NCBI GenBank assembly: GCA_013368375.1
Contig: JAACJP010000042.1
Span: 124,001-188,000 of the forward strand
Reading direction: 5' to 3'
Source of the DNA: Tricholomella constricta
Lineage: Eukaryota > Basidiomycota > Agaricomycetes > Agaricales > Lyophyllaceae
DNA: 64,000 nt
Shown here piece after piece: positions 44,460 to 55,630 of the stretch (position 1 is the first letter of the stretch; every line of letters starts with the position of its first letter). The notes below the pieces were generated by a model, which worked only from the letters and a program-made list of their open reading frames with translations, was not told the DNA's origin and ran no database searches. The position numbers and the translations under genes are program-made.

Positions 44460-45210
44460 GGCTGCCTGTCCCGGCCCTCTGCGCTATTCATATCTGACCG
44501 CTCAATCTCAGCTGCGTGACCCTCGGCGTCTGTTGGATCAACTTGAATGCGAACTCGACGCCGAGAAGAGGGCTCTTATCCGCCTAGTATGTCACTGGTA
44601 CCTAGAATCCCTGTAGTGAGTCGCAATCCTTTCCGGATCCACTCCGAGTCAGCTCTTTGGTCCCCTTCTACAGCAACGGCATCGTAAATCCAACTTGCCC
44701 GTCATACAAAAAGAGACAGACCGCCATGGCATCTCCATATCTCACTACTATCTTCAAAGCCCGACCACTAAGATACTCATTTCAGTGAATGCGTACGGAT
44801 CTCAAAGAACTTCTCAAAACTGAGACGTCTGTGTACGAACTTAGTCTTTTGGTTCGACTCCCGGGCTGAGCATCGATTCTTTCCCCCGTCAATCTGGAAC
44901 TTTTGGCCAAGTGCAGCGCTAACACATTCTGTTTCTTCATACCACTTCCTCAGCATCTCAGCTCATTGGAAGCGGGTCTTTCTGCGTTGCCGTCTCGTCG
45001 GCGGGGGAATCTGCCTTGTGCGCAGTGTTCGAATCCCACAAGACGACGTCACCTTCGCATTCCAGAGAGTGTTATTCTTAGCGGCGAGCTTCACATGCAC
45101 ATACAGAACTCAACGGGTCGTATTTCCCTCGGCGGGGATGGGCCGAACGAAGCGTGGAAGACTATTCCGTATCGACACATGGTTGGACTTGCCTACTGAC
45201 ACTGCAGCTC
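44460..45210 (+). pseudogene. Possible decayed F-box-type gene
   Basis: Near 44510-44620 a frame gives L-D-Q-L-E-C-E-L-D-A-E-K-R-A-L, which looks like the helix often just before F-box motifs. Further pieces in shifting frames follow to about 45200, with several stops (for example in the frames near 44820). I could not rebuild a continuous gene. It may be a relic; it may also be chance. Confidence 0.3.
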
Positions 45211-45324
45211 ATCGTTGATCCACGGACCACGCCCTCGCTTACACTCCTCACGGCACAGTCATGTCGTTATTCTACAAGGACACATACAACCCTTGTCACA
45301 AGCACGAGCCGTCAAGGCTGGTGA

Positions 45325-46326
45325 TCAAAGGTACGTGCTGAACGGCGGGATCGCATCAACCTTTCCTCCCGTTGCACTGGCCCAATTGGTCGCCCTGGAA
45401 GTACACTGTGAGCACTTCTCGATCTTTTCCAGGCGCCTTCCGACCGTCGACCTGAAAAAGCGCAAGTTTTTCAAGGACTCTCCCACAACACGTAGGACTT
45501 CCAAGTAAAAGGGCCACCATAGGTCACACGTCTGCAGTCCCCCCTCGTGAAGGTCCGAGTCATCTAACGGCGGTTGATCCCTGAAAAGAGACTGCAGGAG
45601 AACCGTCCACCGTTCTTTATACTCCAACTATCTTCATAATCAGATTAACCTCGGAAAGCCTCAGGACCTAGTAGCCAGTATGTGCTCACCCAGAGATATG
45701 GGATTCGAGACTCTGGCTCAAACTTTGGTTTGACATCCTCAAAGGTATAATCGAGAGTGTGAGGTGCCGCTTCGTCCGCGAGGCTTTTGTAGTTGTGCTT
45801 CGCAGCATAACGGAGAACCTCTATAGGATACTCTAAACTTTCTTTCCTATGGTCAAATCAGCCACCCTTCGAGGGGGAAAAGAAGGAAAGAATTGAGGAC
45901 ATACGTCATATACACCTTGCAAATTGGGATTGCACTATGAATGAAGTACTTCTCTGCCGCATTGGCCAGCGCCTCAAGCACAGTGATCGGGAGATTTGAA
46001 ATCTCTGGCTGAGGCTTGAGATGCATGAACCCCAAAAGAAGCTCTACGATGTCGCTTTGCTCTTCGATCTGAACGATTGGGGTGACTCCACTAGACGATG
46101 TGAATATCGCAGGTGGGAAACCTTCACTGTAATTCTCCAGGTTTTTGCTGTGAGCAGAAAATTTGATCCCGTCCCCCGATTTCAGGATGATATCGACTGG
46201 TAGGTTGCAATCAGGGCATGCTACATATATATAGGAAGTCAGCTTTTAATTACGCTTCAACATCAAGATCCACTGACGACGTATTGAGGAGACTTCGTTT
46301 TCTGCGTCTGAAGAGGAGTCGGCCAT
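45325..46326 (-). CDS. BTB/POZ domain protein A1
   Basis: Exons 46326-46278, 46220-45905, 45846-45690 and 45627-45325 join to 274 residues. After a short acidic start, C-P-D-C-N-L-P-V-D-I-I-L and F-S-A-H-S-K-N-L-E form the BTB strand-helix core. V-Q-I-E-E-Q-S and L-L-G-F-M-H-L follow, then an A-L-A-N-A-A-E-K-Y helix and Y-A-A-K-H-N-Y-K-S-L-A. The C-terminal exon has C-D-L-W-W-P-F-Y and C-S-Q-C. BTB domains dimerise and often link targets to Cul3 ligases. This group is expanded in agarics with no known target. No lesion is visible. Confidence 0.82.
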
Positions 46327-46575
46327 GATGATGGACGGTGTGAGAGTAGACTCGAAGCTTGCCGAATCGTGGTGCCTCGTGATCAACTCGGAGTGGTTCT
46401 CGAGCGCCGAATACCAAGTTCCTTCACACTAGCATCTCAACGTCTCTATAGCTGGGCCTTCGGGAGCCATTCGAAGATAAGATCTGTCGGCTAATAAACT
46501 CGAATTGGATCACATCTCTTTACCATCCCACTATAGCGATAATGTAGATCCACCCAGCCAAACATCGCCGCATGA

Positions 46576-47577
46576 TCAAAGCATTGTGCTAAACGGCGGT
46601 ATCTGTTTAACCTTTGCTGCCGTTGTATTGCCCCACCTGATCGCCCTCTGAGAACACTGCCAGCACGCCTCGATCTCTGCCAAGTTTCTTGAGACTGTCG
46701 TCTCGAAATCCCGCAAGTGGACGAGGGAGCTTCCCACATCATGTAGGACTGCAACGTAGAAAGGCCACCATAGGTCACACGATTGCACCCCCCCCTTGTG
46801 AAGGTTGCCTGCGGGCGGTTGACTCGTTAAAAGAGATCGCAGGGCAACCATCCACCGCTCTTTATACGCCAACTATTTACATATTCAGATGGGACTCGAT
46901 AAACCTCAGGAGCTAGCTAGTATGTGCTTACCCAGAGATATGGAATCCTAGAATCCGGTTCAAACTTTGCTTTCATATCCTCAAATGTATAGTCCAAGGT
47001 CAAAAATGCCACTCTGTTCGCGAGGCTTTTATAGCTGTGCTTGGCAGCATAATGGAGAACCTCGATAGGATGTTGTTCGACATTTTTCCTTTTTTTCAGA
47101 TCAGTCAATTTTCAACGAAGAAAAGAAGGAAAGCATGAGAGCATACGCCATAAACACCTGGCAAAGTTGAATCGCACTGTGGATGAAGTACTTCTCCGCC
47201 GCGTTGGCCAGCGCATCGAGCACAGCGAACGAGAGCTTCGCAACCTGTGGTTGACGCTTGAGATGCATAAATCCCAAAAGAAGTTGAACGGTCTCGCTAT
47301 GCTCTTCGATTTGAACGATCGGGGTGACTTCACTCGATGAGACAAAAATCGCAGGTGGAAACCCTTCACTGTAATTCTCCAGATTTTTACTGTGAGCAGC
47401 AAATCTGACCCCGTCCTTTGATTCGAGGATGACATCAACGGGCAAGCTGCAATCAGGGCATGCTACATATTATATACAGGTAGTCAGACCATATTGACGC
47501 TTCAAAATCAAAATCGACTCACGACGGACGGAGGAGACTTCGTTTCTGTCTTCTGCCTCCGATGAGGGATCGGACAT
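46576..47577 (-). CDS. BTB/POZ domain protein A2
   Basis: Exons 47577-47523, 47462-47147, 47088-46932 and 46872-46576 join to 274 residues, with the same exon sizes as A1. The BTB core C-P-D-C-S-L-P-V-D-V-I-L, the A-A-H-S-K-N-L-E and L-L-L-G-F-M-H-L blocks, and the C-terminal C-D-L-W-W-P-F-Y are all present. The acceptor before exon 3 follows a run of A (AAAAAAAG), so it has no pyrimidine tract and may splice poorly; this is the only blemish I see. Downstream DNA (46430-46575) resembles the promoter segment found at 48150-48250 and 51290-51470. Confidence 0.78.
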
Positions 47578-49010
47578 GATGATGGATGGATGGTGTGAGA
47601 GTATACTCGAAGCTTGTCGGATCGTGACGCCTCGTGGTCAACTCAATGACAGGCTTCTTGAGCGCCTGTCACAGCCGTTTCCATAAAGCTAGACCCCGTT
47701 AGGTTCCGGTAGGATGATTGAAGTAAGTACAATTACGGCCTTGCCAGAAAGGTGACCTTTTGCTGACACTAAATCAAACAACGAGACTGTCCTTCTTCCA
47801 CCATGACTTGACGCGCGACTGTCCAACAATTAGATCTAGCTGAAGATTGGTTTTCAACTTGAAATTACGACTCTTTCTCGTCAAGGGGATATGAGAAGGC
47901 TTATGAGATCACTGGCGTGAGCATCCCAACTGTGCGTACACGACTGGGAATTCCAAGGGGCAATTGGAAGGCAAATAAACATCGATGAGCCTTGGTAAGG
48001 CAGCGGTGAGCAGCGTGAGGCGGGCTAACACGATTCTTTTTTTGGAACATCAATATTACTAATCCTGCTTGAATCTAAGATCAACCAATTTGAAACAACT
48101 ATCCTACCAAAGGTCTATCGTTATGAAAACGACTGTGCGTAGGTTCCTACTAGCATCTCCCCGTCTCTACAATATGGCTAGGCCTTTAGAAGTCAATCGA
48201 AGATGAGGTCTGTCTGTCTATTATTGAACTCGATCGACGTCGACTCGAATCCAAGGGGGTGTCGGAAAAAAAATTAAGCATATAGGGTCGAATTTTTTTT
48301 TAACGGGAGAATCTCCTGGACTAACTAACTATTGCTGGGAACTAATTACCCAATAAGGCAGTCCGGCACACGGTCCGATCACCCGACTGTTGTTGTTGAC
48401 ATCATTCTCAATGTTGTCGCTCCTCCACATTTCCCTGTTGCATACCTCACAGACCCAACCAGTTATGCAGTGCTCAAGCTGTACACTTCTGAAGCTGAAA
48501 CTTTGACAATCACCAAGGTATGAATGAAACCTCTGTTTAAAATCTTTGACTTGTGCATTACACTTGGAACAGTATACATGATTGTCAGATTAGAATAGTA
48601 AACATAGTAAGCATCCTGAAATGTTGCCACAATAAAGAAGTGGTTTGCAGTGGGTCCATATACTAAGAAACCATGTCGCGACTTTCAATACACCTAGGAC
48701 CCTGAACTTCCCATGCCCTTATCAAGCAATATTTTTGAAACTAGTGCTCTATATACCTTCAGATGTTGAGCAGTTCTCAAAACACAAGCCCAGGTCTGGT
48801 CCCGGGCCAAAGACAAGTCCCTTTTAACTGATGTCATTTTTTTTTAAAGGACCTGGTGGCTTGGACTAACTCACTAACCCTATATAAGAAATGTCACATG
48901 TGACACCCCCTTGCTCGAATCTCATCTCCCTTACATCCGATTCCACCGTCCCACTATAGCGATAATCCAGAGTCAACCAGCCAAGCATCCACGCATGATC
49001 TCAAACCAAA
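47578..49010. promoter_or_regulatory. Divergent intergenic region between BTB A2 and BTB B1
   Basis: It holds the 5' region of A2, then 48150-48251 and 48914-49010, which together match 51290-51470 next to B2. A 662-bp miniature element (48252-48913) splits this shared segment. No other gene is seen. Confidence 0.55.
48252..48913 (+). mobile_element. 662-bp miniature element, copy 2 (8-bp target duplication)
   Basis: Ends CAAGGGGGTGTC and GACACCCCCTTG, flanked by CTCGAATC on both sides (48244-48251 and 48914-48921). The same site without the element exists at about 51374-51381 (GACTCGAATCTCATC), so the insertion is directly confirmed. The 8-bp duplication fits a hAT-type element. It is about 99% identical to 9109-9769. 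Its short frame (48332-48523) is the same as in copy 1 and is probably a relic of the parent element. Confidence 0.92.
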
Positions 49011-49893
49011 GCCATTCCAGTCTGGTTTGAAGACGGTACTCCGCTCATAAAGGCCCAAGGCGCAGAATTCAAGGTTTACGGCGGCCTCTTGTTCTCCAAA
49101 TCATCCGTCTTCAGGGATATGTTTACGTTGAATGCAGGAGCTCAAGGAGCTGTCCTTGAGCTAGAAGATTCTATCGTAGATCTCTCCTACTTTCTGAAAG
49201 CGCTGCACGACACCGAGTACGTGATTGGGCTGCTACTCTCCCCAAAATAGATTTAACTAAGAAAGACGCGGCTTCTTCTTACAGGCGAAACCAACCCACG
49301 TTGCGCCATTCGCGGTCGTTGAGGGAATCCTACGTTTAAGCGATAAATACAACGTCCAAGGGCTACGAAAACGTGCCATTGAGCATCTTTCAGTGCTATA
49401 CCCCACCACTCTTCGCGCATGGGATCGCGCACCAAAACTCGAAGCGCCGCACATTTCAGACCATCTTGAGGTGATCAGGTTCGCGGAGGATTTCGACATC
49501 CCCTGGATTCAACCTATGGCCATCTATCAGGTTGTATCTCAGCCGCTCGACACAGTGTTCCCTTTACTGCAGAACTCGAACTTCTGTGTTGTACAAACAG
49601 TGCATCCGTGACTTTCGAGCTCTGAAGGCATTACAAGTGTTCTGTGGTGCACCCATGCTACGCTCCTCGAGATCATGCCCAAATTCGGTCGCTTGCGATG
49701 ACACTCAAAGAAAGAAATCAAACGCGATATGCCTGGACGACGGGGCTGATCCGCTCAAGGTTCAGCAATCTTACAAAGATGGTTTCTGTCTTTCGTGTCG
49801 AGGCTATGCAACCGTCCTCTACACAAGGGAGAGAGCATGGGATATGATCCCTGTACTGATCAACGACGAATCCTGTCTGCACTGGGGACGTTG
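49011..49893 (+). pseudogene. BTB/POZ protein B1, broken
   Basis: It matches B2 (51485-52419). The start codon ATG of B2 corresponds to GTC here and the frame upstream has a TGA, so no start remains. The first exon frame (W-F-E-D-G-T-P-L-I-K-A, F-R-D-M-F, BTB core) is otherwise open. The intron after A-L-H-D-T-E-Y keeps GTGATT...TTACAG ends, and the second exon frame is open (L-R-L-S-D-K-Y, R-A-I-E-H-L, W-D-R-A) up to about 49586. There a deletion of about 5 bases relative to B2 shifts the frame. No full protein can form. Confidence 0.75.
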
Positions 49894-50848
49894 AGACGGG
49901 CAGAAATAGGCATGGACCTGGAGTAGTAGTATGGCTGCCGTATTACGAGGGAGCGAGGAAGAACCGGTGAAAGAGTAGGAACCCGCGGCACCTTCACGTG
50001 AAGAGAATGCTTGGACAATGCACAGGTACTAAAATACGTTTCGATGAAAGTAAAGCAGTATAGAATCCAAAACTGTTGAAGCGGAAGCGCAGGGGTGCTA
50101 GAAAGGATCTTCTCTTATAAGTGAAAAAGATGGGGACGGAGTGGCTTAATATTCATCCCAACAAGCCCGCGGTGGTCAGGGCCTTTCGTAAGCAAAACAT
50201 AAGAAAAGGCACTCATATGTCTGTAACGAACACAATGTCTGAAGACCTGGAGCCCAAGGAATAATTATCCATCCATCCATCCATACAATATACTTTGAAT
50301 GTACACGTTTTGTCTGGGTTTCCGTGCAAGAACGCCCCCTGCGTAGATGGTCATTGGAAGAAACACGCGTGACGACTTGAATCAATAATACAGACGAATA
50401 CACAAACATCCACTGCCTGTAGTTGAACCCGGTCTCGTTCGCAAGTAGGGGCTAGAATCGACCTGAAGCTGTGAACTTTGGCAAGTGATCGTCCTGGTAT
50501 AATACCGGAGCGCCGGTGGTATGATACACCGTGATACAACATGCTAATCAGACGCATGCTTAGATGTTATAATCCGAGGAGGATGCGGACGTTTCAAGTT
50601 CATGAGTTTTACGGTGTGGGGCTCATGGCCTGCAGCCACGAATGCGTTGGCGAAAATACATCTGCTCGGCTGTTAGTACTTACTCAACGGCTGCGCTCGC
50701 GAGGTCTATGGTGTGGGGGTGCCATCAGAGCCAGAGCGAGGCGGGGTCGGCATTAAAGGCAACAGCTGAACCAAGTAGTACCTGACGGACGTAAGATTTC
50801 ACGAACCACAGAAGAAACGTAACCCATTGAACTACATCGTCGAACCTC
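49894..50848. other. Downstream region of BTB B1, shared with 52440-53060
   Basis: 49920-50140 and 50480-50760 are homologous to 52430-53070: shared words include GAACCGGTGAAAGAG(T/C)AGGAACC, ATCTGCTCGGCTGT and CGGCTGCGCTCGCGAGGT. The duplication unit therefore extends past the BTB gene. Minus-strand coding remnants like those in 52760-53343 are seen at about 50550-50760 but with a stop. A CCAT run is at 50268-50285. Confidence 0.5.
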
Positions 50849-50979
50849 TCATGTAACTGGTTCTGGAAGGCCAGGCAGAAGGGAGCGTGAAGCCAGTCTA
50901 TCCCGCCGCCACGAGTTGGCGACGAGGGCGTACTTGCGCAAGGTCGTACTAGCGGTTATTCGCTGAAAAGAGGAATTTC

Positions 50980-51191
50980 GGCAAATGCGTAGTAATTTTT
51001 GTCGCGAGTAGCAATTGAACCCCGTCCTTGATTGATTCGAGGATGATATCAAGGGGCAAGTTGCAATCAGGGCATGCTACCGTAAATATACAGGAACTTA
51101 GATCTTACTGACGCTTCAAAATAAAAATCGGCTCACAAAGAACTGAGGAGGCTTTGTTTCTGTCATCTGCTTTCGATGAGGAATCGGTCAT
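50980..51191 (-). pseudogene. Truncated BTB gene head (A3)
   Basis: Start ATG 51191 gives M-T-D-S-S-S, like A1 and A2, followed by an intron and C-P-D-C-N-L-P-L-D-I-I-L. Homology ends around 50980, within the BTB core, and the remainder is absent. This is the minus-strand partner of B2 in a head-to-head pair. Confidence 0.7.
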
Positions 51192-51484
51192 GATGTTGGA
51201 CGGAGTGAGAGTAGCTCGAATCAGCCGAATCGAGGTGCCTCGTGGTCAACTCAAGGCGGTTTTCGAGAGCGCCTATTATATTGCTTCCCACTAGCATCCT
51301 AACGTCTCTATCAGTGAGATTTGGGGGTCCTTCCAAAATGAGGTCTGTCCACTATTAAACGCGATCGACGTCGACTCGAATCTCATCTCTTGTACATCAT
51401 TTACCGTCCCACTATAGCGATAATCTAGACTCACCCAGCCAAACATCCACGGATGATCCTTGCCCCAAACTAAAGCCCATTCCA
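51192..51484. promoter_or_regulatory. Divergent intergenic region between A3 and B2
   Basis: It is homologous to the A2-B1 spacer without the miniature element. It contains CATTTACCGTCCCACTATAGCGATAATC, also present at 46535 and 48942, so three copies of this small shared promoter block occur in the cluster. Confidence 0.55.
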
Positions 51485-52419
51485 ATGTGGTTTCAGGACG
51501 GTACTCTGCTCATTAAGGCCCAAGATGCAAAGTTCAAGGTTTACGGCGGCCTTTTGTCCTCTAAATCATCCGTCTTCCGGGATATGTTTACTTTGAATGC
51601 GGGAGTCCAAGAAGCTGTCCTTGAGCTAGAAGATTCTAAGGTAGATCTTTCCTACTTTTCGAAAGCACTGCACGACATCGAGTATGATTGGCCTACTCTC
51701 CTCAAGCTGCATCTAACTAAGGTCACCGCAGCTTTTTCTTACCGCGGAAACTAGGCCACGTTACGCCAATCGCGATTGTTGCCGGGATCCTACGTCTGAG
51801 CGATAAATACGACGTCCCGAGTCTGCGAAAACGTGCGATCGAGCATCTTTCAGTGATATACCCTACGACTCTTCGCGCCTGGGATCGGGCATCACAACTC
51901 GAATCGCCGCACATTTCAGACCATCTCGATGCGATCAAATCCGCGAGAGATTTCAATATCCCCTGGATTCGGCCAATGGCCGTCTATCATTTCGTTTCTC
52001 AGCCGCTCGAAACCGTCTTCCCCCTACTGCACAACTCAAATTTGTCCGAACAAGATCAAAAACAGTGCATCCGTGCCATTCGTGCTCTGAAGGTCTTACA
52101 AATGTTCTGCGGTGCACCCATGCGATCCGCAGGCAACAGGAAACAGTGCCACAGCTGGTCCAATTGCGGTAACGTTCAGAAAAACAAGTGGAACGCGATA
52201 TGCAATGACGATGGGGCTGATCCGCTGAAGATCCGGTTAACTTACACCGATGGATTCTGTTCTTCGTGCCAAGGAAACATAGACGTCCACTACACAAGGG
52301 AGAAAGCATGGAACATGGTCCCTGTGTTGTTCAACGATGAATCCTGGTCTCAACTGGAGACGTTGAGAAATGCAGAAATAGGCATGGACATAGCAGACAA
52401 TACCGTTGGTGTGGAGTAG
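51485..52419 (+). pseudogene. BTB/POZ protein B2, intron splice sites lost
   Basis: ATG at 51485 opens the BTB core (M-W-F-Q-D-G-T-L-L-I-K-A, S-S-V-F-R-D-M-F). The intron seen in B1 has lost both ends: GTGATT became TGATT and TTACAG became TTACCG. One base is also added next to it, so translation reaches TAG soon after. From about 51760 the frame is open again to TAG 52417-52419, with L-R-L-S-D-K-Y, R-A-I-E-H-L-S-V-I-Y and several Cys pairs near the end. Unless an unusual splice is used, no full protein forms. It is broken differently from B1. Confidence 0.7.
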
Positions 52420-52759
52420 TTGTGGCAAAGAAGCGAAGATGAACCGGTGAAAGAGCAGGAACCCGCGGCACCTTAGACGTCCAGTCATCGACGTCCAGAA
52501 TAATATGAAAGTAAGCGACGAGAATGCACAGGTATTAAAGTGCGTCTCAATGAAAATAAAGTAGTGTCGGATCCTAACACTGTCCAAGCAGAAGCGCAGA
52601 GATGCTTGAAAGGACCTTCTTAGTGATTTATGAGTGAAACAGACGGTGACGAATATACGACCGTGCATTACCTATAGATTGAATCCAGCTTCGATTCCAA
52701 GCAGTGGCTAGGATCGAATCGAAGCCGTGAATTTAGGCAAGTGTTCGTATTGGCATGCT

Positions 52760-53343
52760 ATCGGAGCGCCGGTGGCACGATACACCGTGATACAACCTGC
52801 CGATCAGTTGCAATTGCATGCGTAGATGTGATAATCCGAGGAGAATGCGAATGTTTCATGAGCTTTGCAATGAAATTCATGTGGGGCTTATGGCCTGCAG
52901 TCACGAACGCGTTGACGAAAATGCATCTGCTCGGCTGTCAGTACTTACTCGACGGCTGCGCTCGCGAGGTATATGATGTGGGGGGTGCCATCAGAGCAAA
53001 GAGCGACGCGGGGTCGGCATCAACGGCAACAGCGGAACCAATGCTTGCAGACGTAAGTCTTTGCGGAAGATAGGACGAACAACAGAAGATGGGGCACTCG
53101 CCTAGGGAATTACTATCTTTCCCGTCGCGGCACACAGGAGTGGGAGAGGATGCAGAGCATAATAATCAGAAGGCAGAGTATGGTAAATTGTACTGACTGC
53201 AGAAATGACACCGTTTCATACCGAGGACCTCGCGCGAGAAGGGCTGCGGCCAGTTGAAGAGTGGCAGAAACAAGTTGAACCTTGGCATCCTCATGTGATG
53301 AGCGCGTAACACGAGGTGGCTGTGCAAAACAAGCCCATTTCAA
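52760..53343 (-). CDS. Possible small hypothetical gene, low confidence
   Basis: ATG 53343 opens M-K-W-A-C-F with an Ala/Leu-rich stretch. A later exon near 53080-52960 reads A-D-P-A-S-L-F-A-L-M-A-P-P. A GTAAGTACTGAC donor and branch site at about 52957 leads to GCCATAAGCCCC with the frame continuing to a TAG near 52762. The 54-base intron is conserved at about 50670 in the duplicated copy. No domain is visible. The exon between 53220 and 53080 is uncertain, so this may be a relic. Confidence 0.3.
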
Positions 53344-53969
53344 AATTATTTACCCGCAGCCAGTTTTCTTCGCAATCAACTTCTCGTCGACGTCAATCAT
53401 CTACTACGCCTTTTTGGTTGCGAAAGAGACTTGAATCGCATGATAGCTTCTCTTTATACAAAAAAATTGTCTTGGGGATCTCAATCGACTGAACGAGGAC
53501 GTTACGAATGGGCTTTTTTTTCCAGTCTTTTGGCGGCACGACTCTCTACAATGCCGTCGACAGATTAGACTGGCGTTGATTCCCTTTGCATAAGAGAAAC
53601 CAAGTCACCGAATTCTTGCCGCAGCCTTCTGAGCTCCTTCGGCGTGGATTGTCCTCGGAAAAAAGCCAGGTTTGTGAATTTTCTGCACCGACGGGTGCTC
53701 TTCGGGATCATCGTGAACTTGGCCTGACTGCCAAGGTCGCCGTCAACCACACTTTCCTCTTGTCGCATCATACAGCAGGCCTCTCTGTCAAGTTCCGTAT
53801 CGGCCAGACGTTGTGCGGTTGTACACAACGGTGAGGATTGCAATCAATGCGTTGTCGAAGGAGGCCGGATATTCTCCGCGCCAGCGAGGTATAAAGAGTG
53901 CGAAAATCTACTCGAAAACCTCAGCTTGCTCAACTACTGCAGTCGGCTTCCCCAAAACACTTCTCTACT
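53344..53969. promoter_or_regulatory. Promoter region of the cellobiohydrolase gene
   Basis: A TATA box TATAAAG at 53890-53896 sits about 75 bases before the ATG, followed by a CT-rich leader. The short frames here show no domain. Cellulase genes of this type are commonly carbon-repressed, but I do not claim specific sites. Confidence 0.5.
53890..53896 (+). promoter_or_regulatory. TATA box of the GH7 gene
   Basis: TATAAAG lies 74 bases upstream of the ATG at 53970. Confidence 0.6.
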
Positions 53970-55630
53970 ATGTTCCCCAAAGTCGCTCTCACCGTTCTCT
54001 CCTTCCTCGCTATCGTGTCTGCTCAACAAGTAGGCACTAGCACCGCTGAAGTCCACCCGAAACTCCCCTGGCAGAAGTGCACAAAGAGCGGTGGCTGCGT
54101 CACCCAGTCCAACGGTTCCGTCGCCCTCGATGCCAACTGGCGTTGGATCCACAACACCGGCGGCTACACCAACTGCTACACCGGCAACAGCTGGGATACC
54201 ACTCTATGCCCTGATGGCAAGATTTGCGCTACCAACTGCGCGTTGGAGGGCGCCGACTACTCCGCCACTTACGGCATCACCACGAGTGGAAACTCCCTCA
54301 CTCTCAAATTCATCACCGGGAGCGGCTCGTCCAGGAACGTCGGTTCTCGCGTCTACCTCATGAATTCCGACAGCAAGTACGAGATGTTCAAGCTCCTGAA
54401 TCAGGAGTTCACCTTCGACGTCGACGTGTCCAATCTTCCTTGCGGCCTCAACGGCGCCCTCTACTTCTCGGAGATGGATGCTGATGGTGGTTCAGCCAAA
54501 TTCCCGGCGAACAAGGCTGGTGCCAAGTACGGAACTGGCTACTGCGACTCGCAGTGCCCCAGGGACATCAAGTTCATCAACGGAGAGGTAAGTTTTTGCG
54601 CGCCTCTCTCATATCAGACTACTTATGCCCGTTTTCAAGGCCAACTCTGTCGGCTGGAACGGGTCGCCCAACGATCCCAACGCGGGCAAGGGCCAATACG
54701 GCGCCTGCTGTAACGAGATGGACATCTGGGAGGCCAACTCGATCTCCACCGCCTACACTCCCCATCCTTGCAGCGTTACTGGCCTCAGCCGATGCTCCGG
54801 CGCCGCCTGCGGTACCAGCGACCGCTACGCCACTGTTTGCGATCCCGATGGTTGCGACTTCAACTCTTACCGTATGGGCGACACATCCTTCTACGGCAAG
54901 GGTCTCAAGGTCGACACTTCCAAGAAGATGACCGTCGTTACCCAGTTCATCACCAACACCGGCACTGCTACCGGCACCCTCAGCGAGATCCGCCGCCTCT
55001 ACGTCCAGAACGGCGTCGTCATCCAGAACTCCAAGGTCAACATCCCCGGCATGTCCGCCTACGACTCCATCACCGGCGCCTTCTGCGACTCCGCCAAGTC
55101 CGCCTTTGGGGACAAGACCCAGTTCCAGAGCCGCGGCGGCATGGCCGCGATGGGCAAGGCTGCCGGCAACGGCATGGTCCTCGTCCTGAGTGTCTGGGAC
55201 GACCACGAGGCCAACATGCTCTGGCTCGACAGCTCCTACCCCGTCAACGCCGACCCCTCCAAGCCCGGCATCAAGCGCGGAACCTGCCCCACCACCTCCG
55301 GCGTCCCCTCCGAGGTCGAGCAGTCCGCGGCCAACGCCTCCGTCACCTTCTCCAACATCAAGTTCGGCGACATCGGCTCGACTTACACCGGCGGCGGTAC
55401 CGGCACCTCCCAGCCCCCCGTCACCACCACCACCACCGGCGGCAACCCCTCCCAGACGCAAGTCAAGTACGGCCAATGGTAAGCCTTTTCGCCATAGCCT
55501 TCTCTCGACGACTTCAGATAACTGATAACAACCCTTTCACAGCGGTGGCATCGGCTGGACTGGCCCGACCGTCTGCACGACCGGCACCACCTGCGTCGTC
55601 TCCAACCCCTACTACAGCCAGTGCCTCTAA
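53970..55630 (+). CDS. cel7: GH7 cellobiohydrolase with C-terminal CBM1
   Basis: Exons 53970-54587, 54640-55478 and 55543-55630 join to 514 residues. Residues 1-18 are a signal peptide ending at S-A-Q-Q. The GH7 catalytic domain spans about 19-455. The catalytic E-M-D-I-W-E (nucleophile Glu, Asp and acid/base Glu) follows a C-C-N motif at about 229-236. Many paired cysteines, N-W-R-W and the tunnel loop region are present, so it is a cellobiohydrolase rather than an open-cleft endoglucanase. A Gly/Thr/Pro linker (about 455-478) leads to a CBM1 (Y-G-Q-C-G-G-I-G-W, ending Y-Y-S-Q-C-L), with the third exon placed inside its first Cys codon. It releases cellobiose processively from cellulose ends outside the cell. 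No defect is seen. Confidence 0.97.

Noticed and set aside
45020..45040. GTGTTCGAATCCCACAAG resembling a tRNA T-arm
   Set aside because: No matching acceptor, D and anticodon arms could be folded around it.
54619..55476. A 285-codon Gly/Val-rich frame on the minus strand
   Set aside because: It is the antisense shadow of the GC-rich GH7 exon 2; codon bias of the real gene keeps this frame open.
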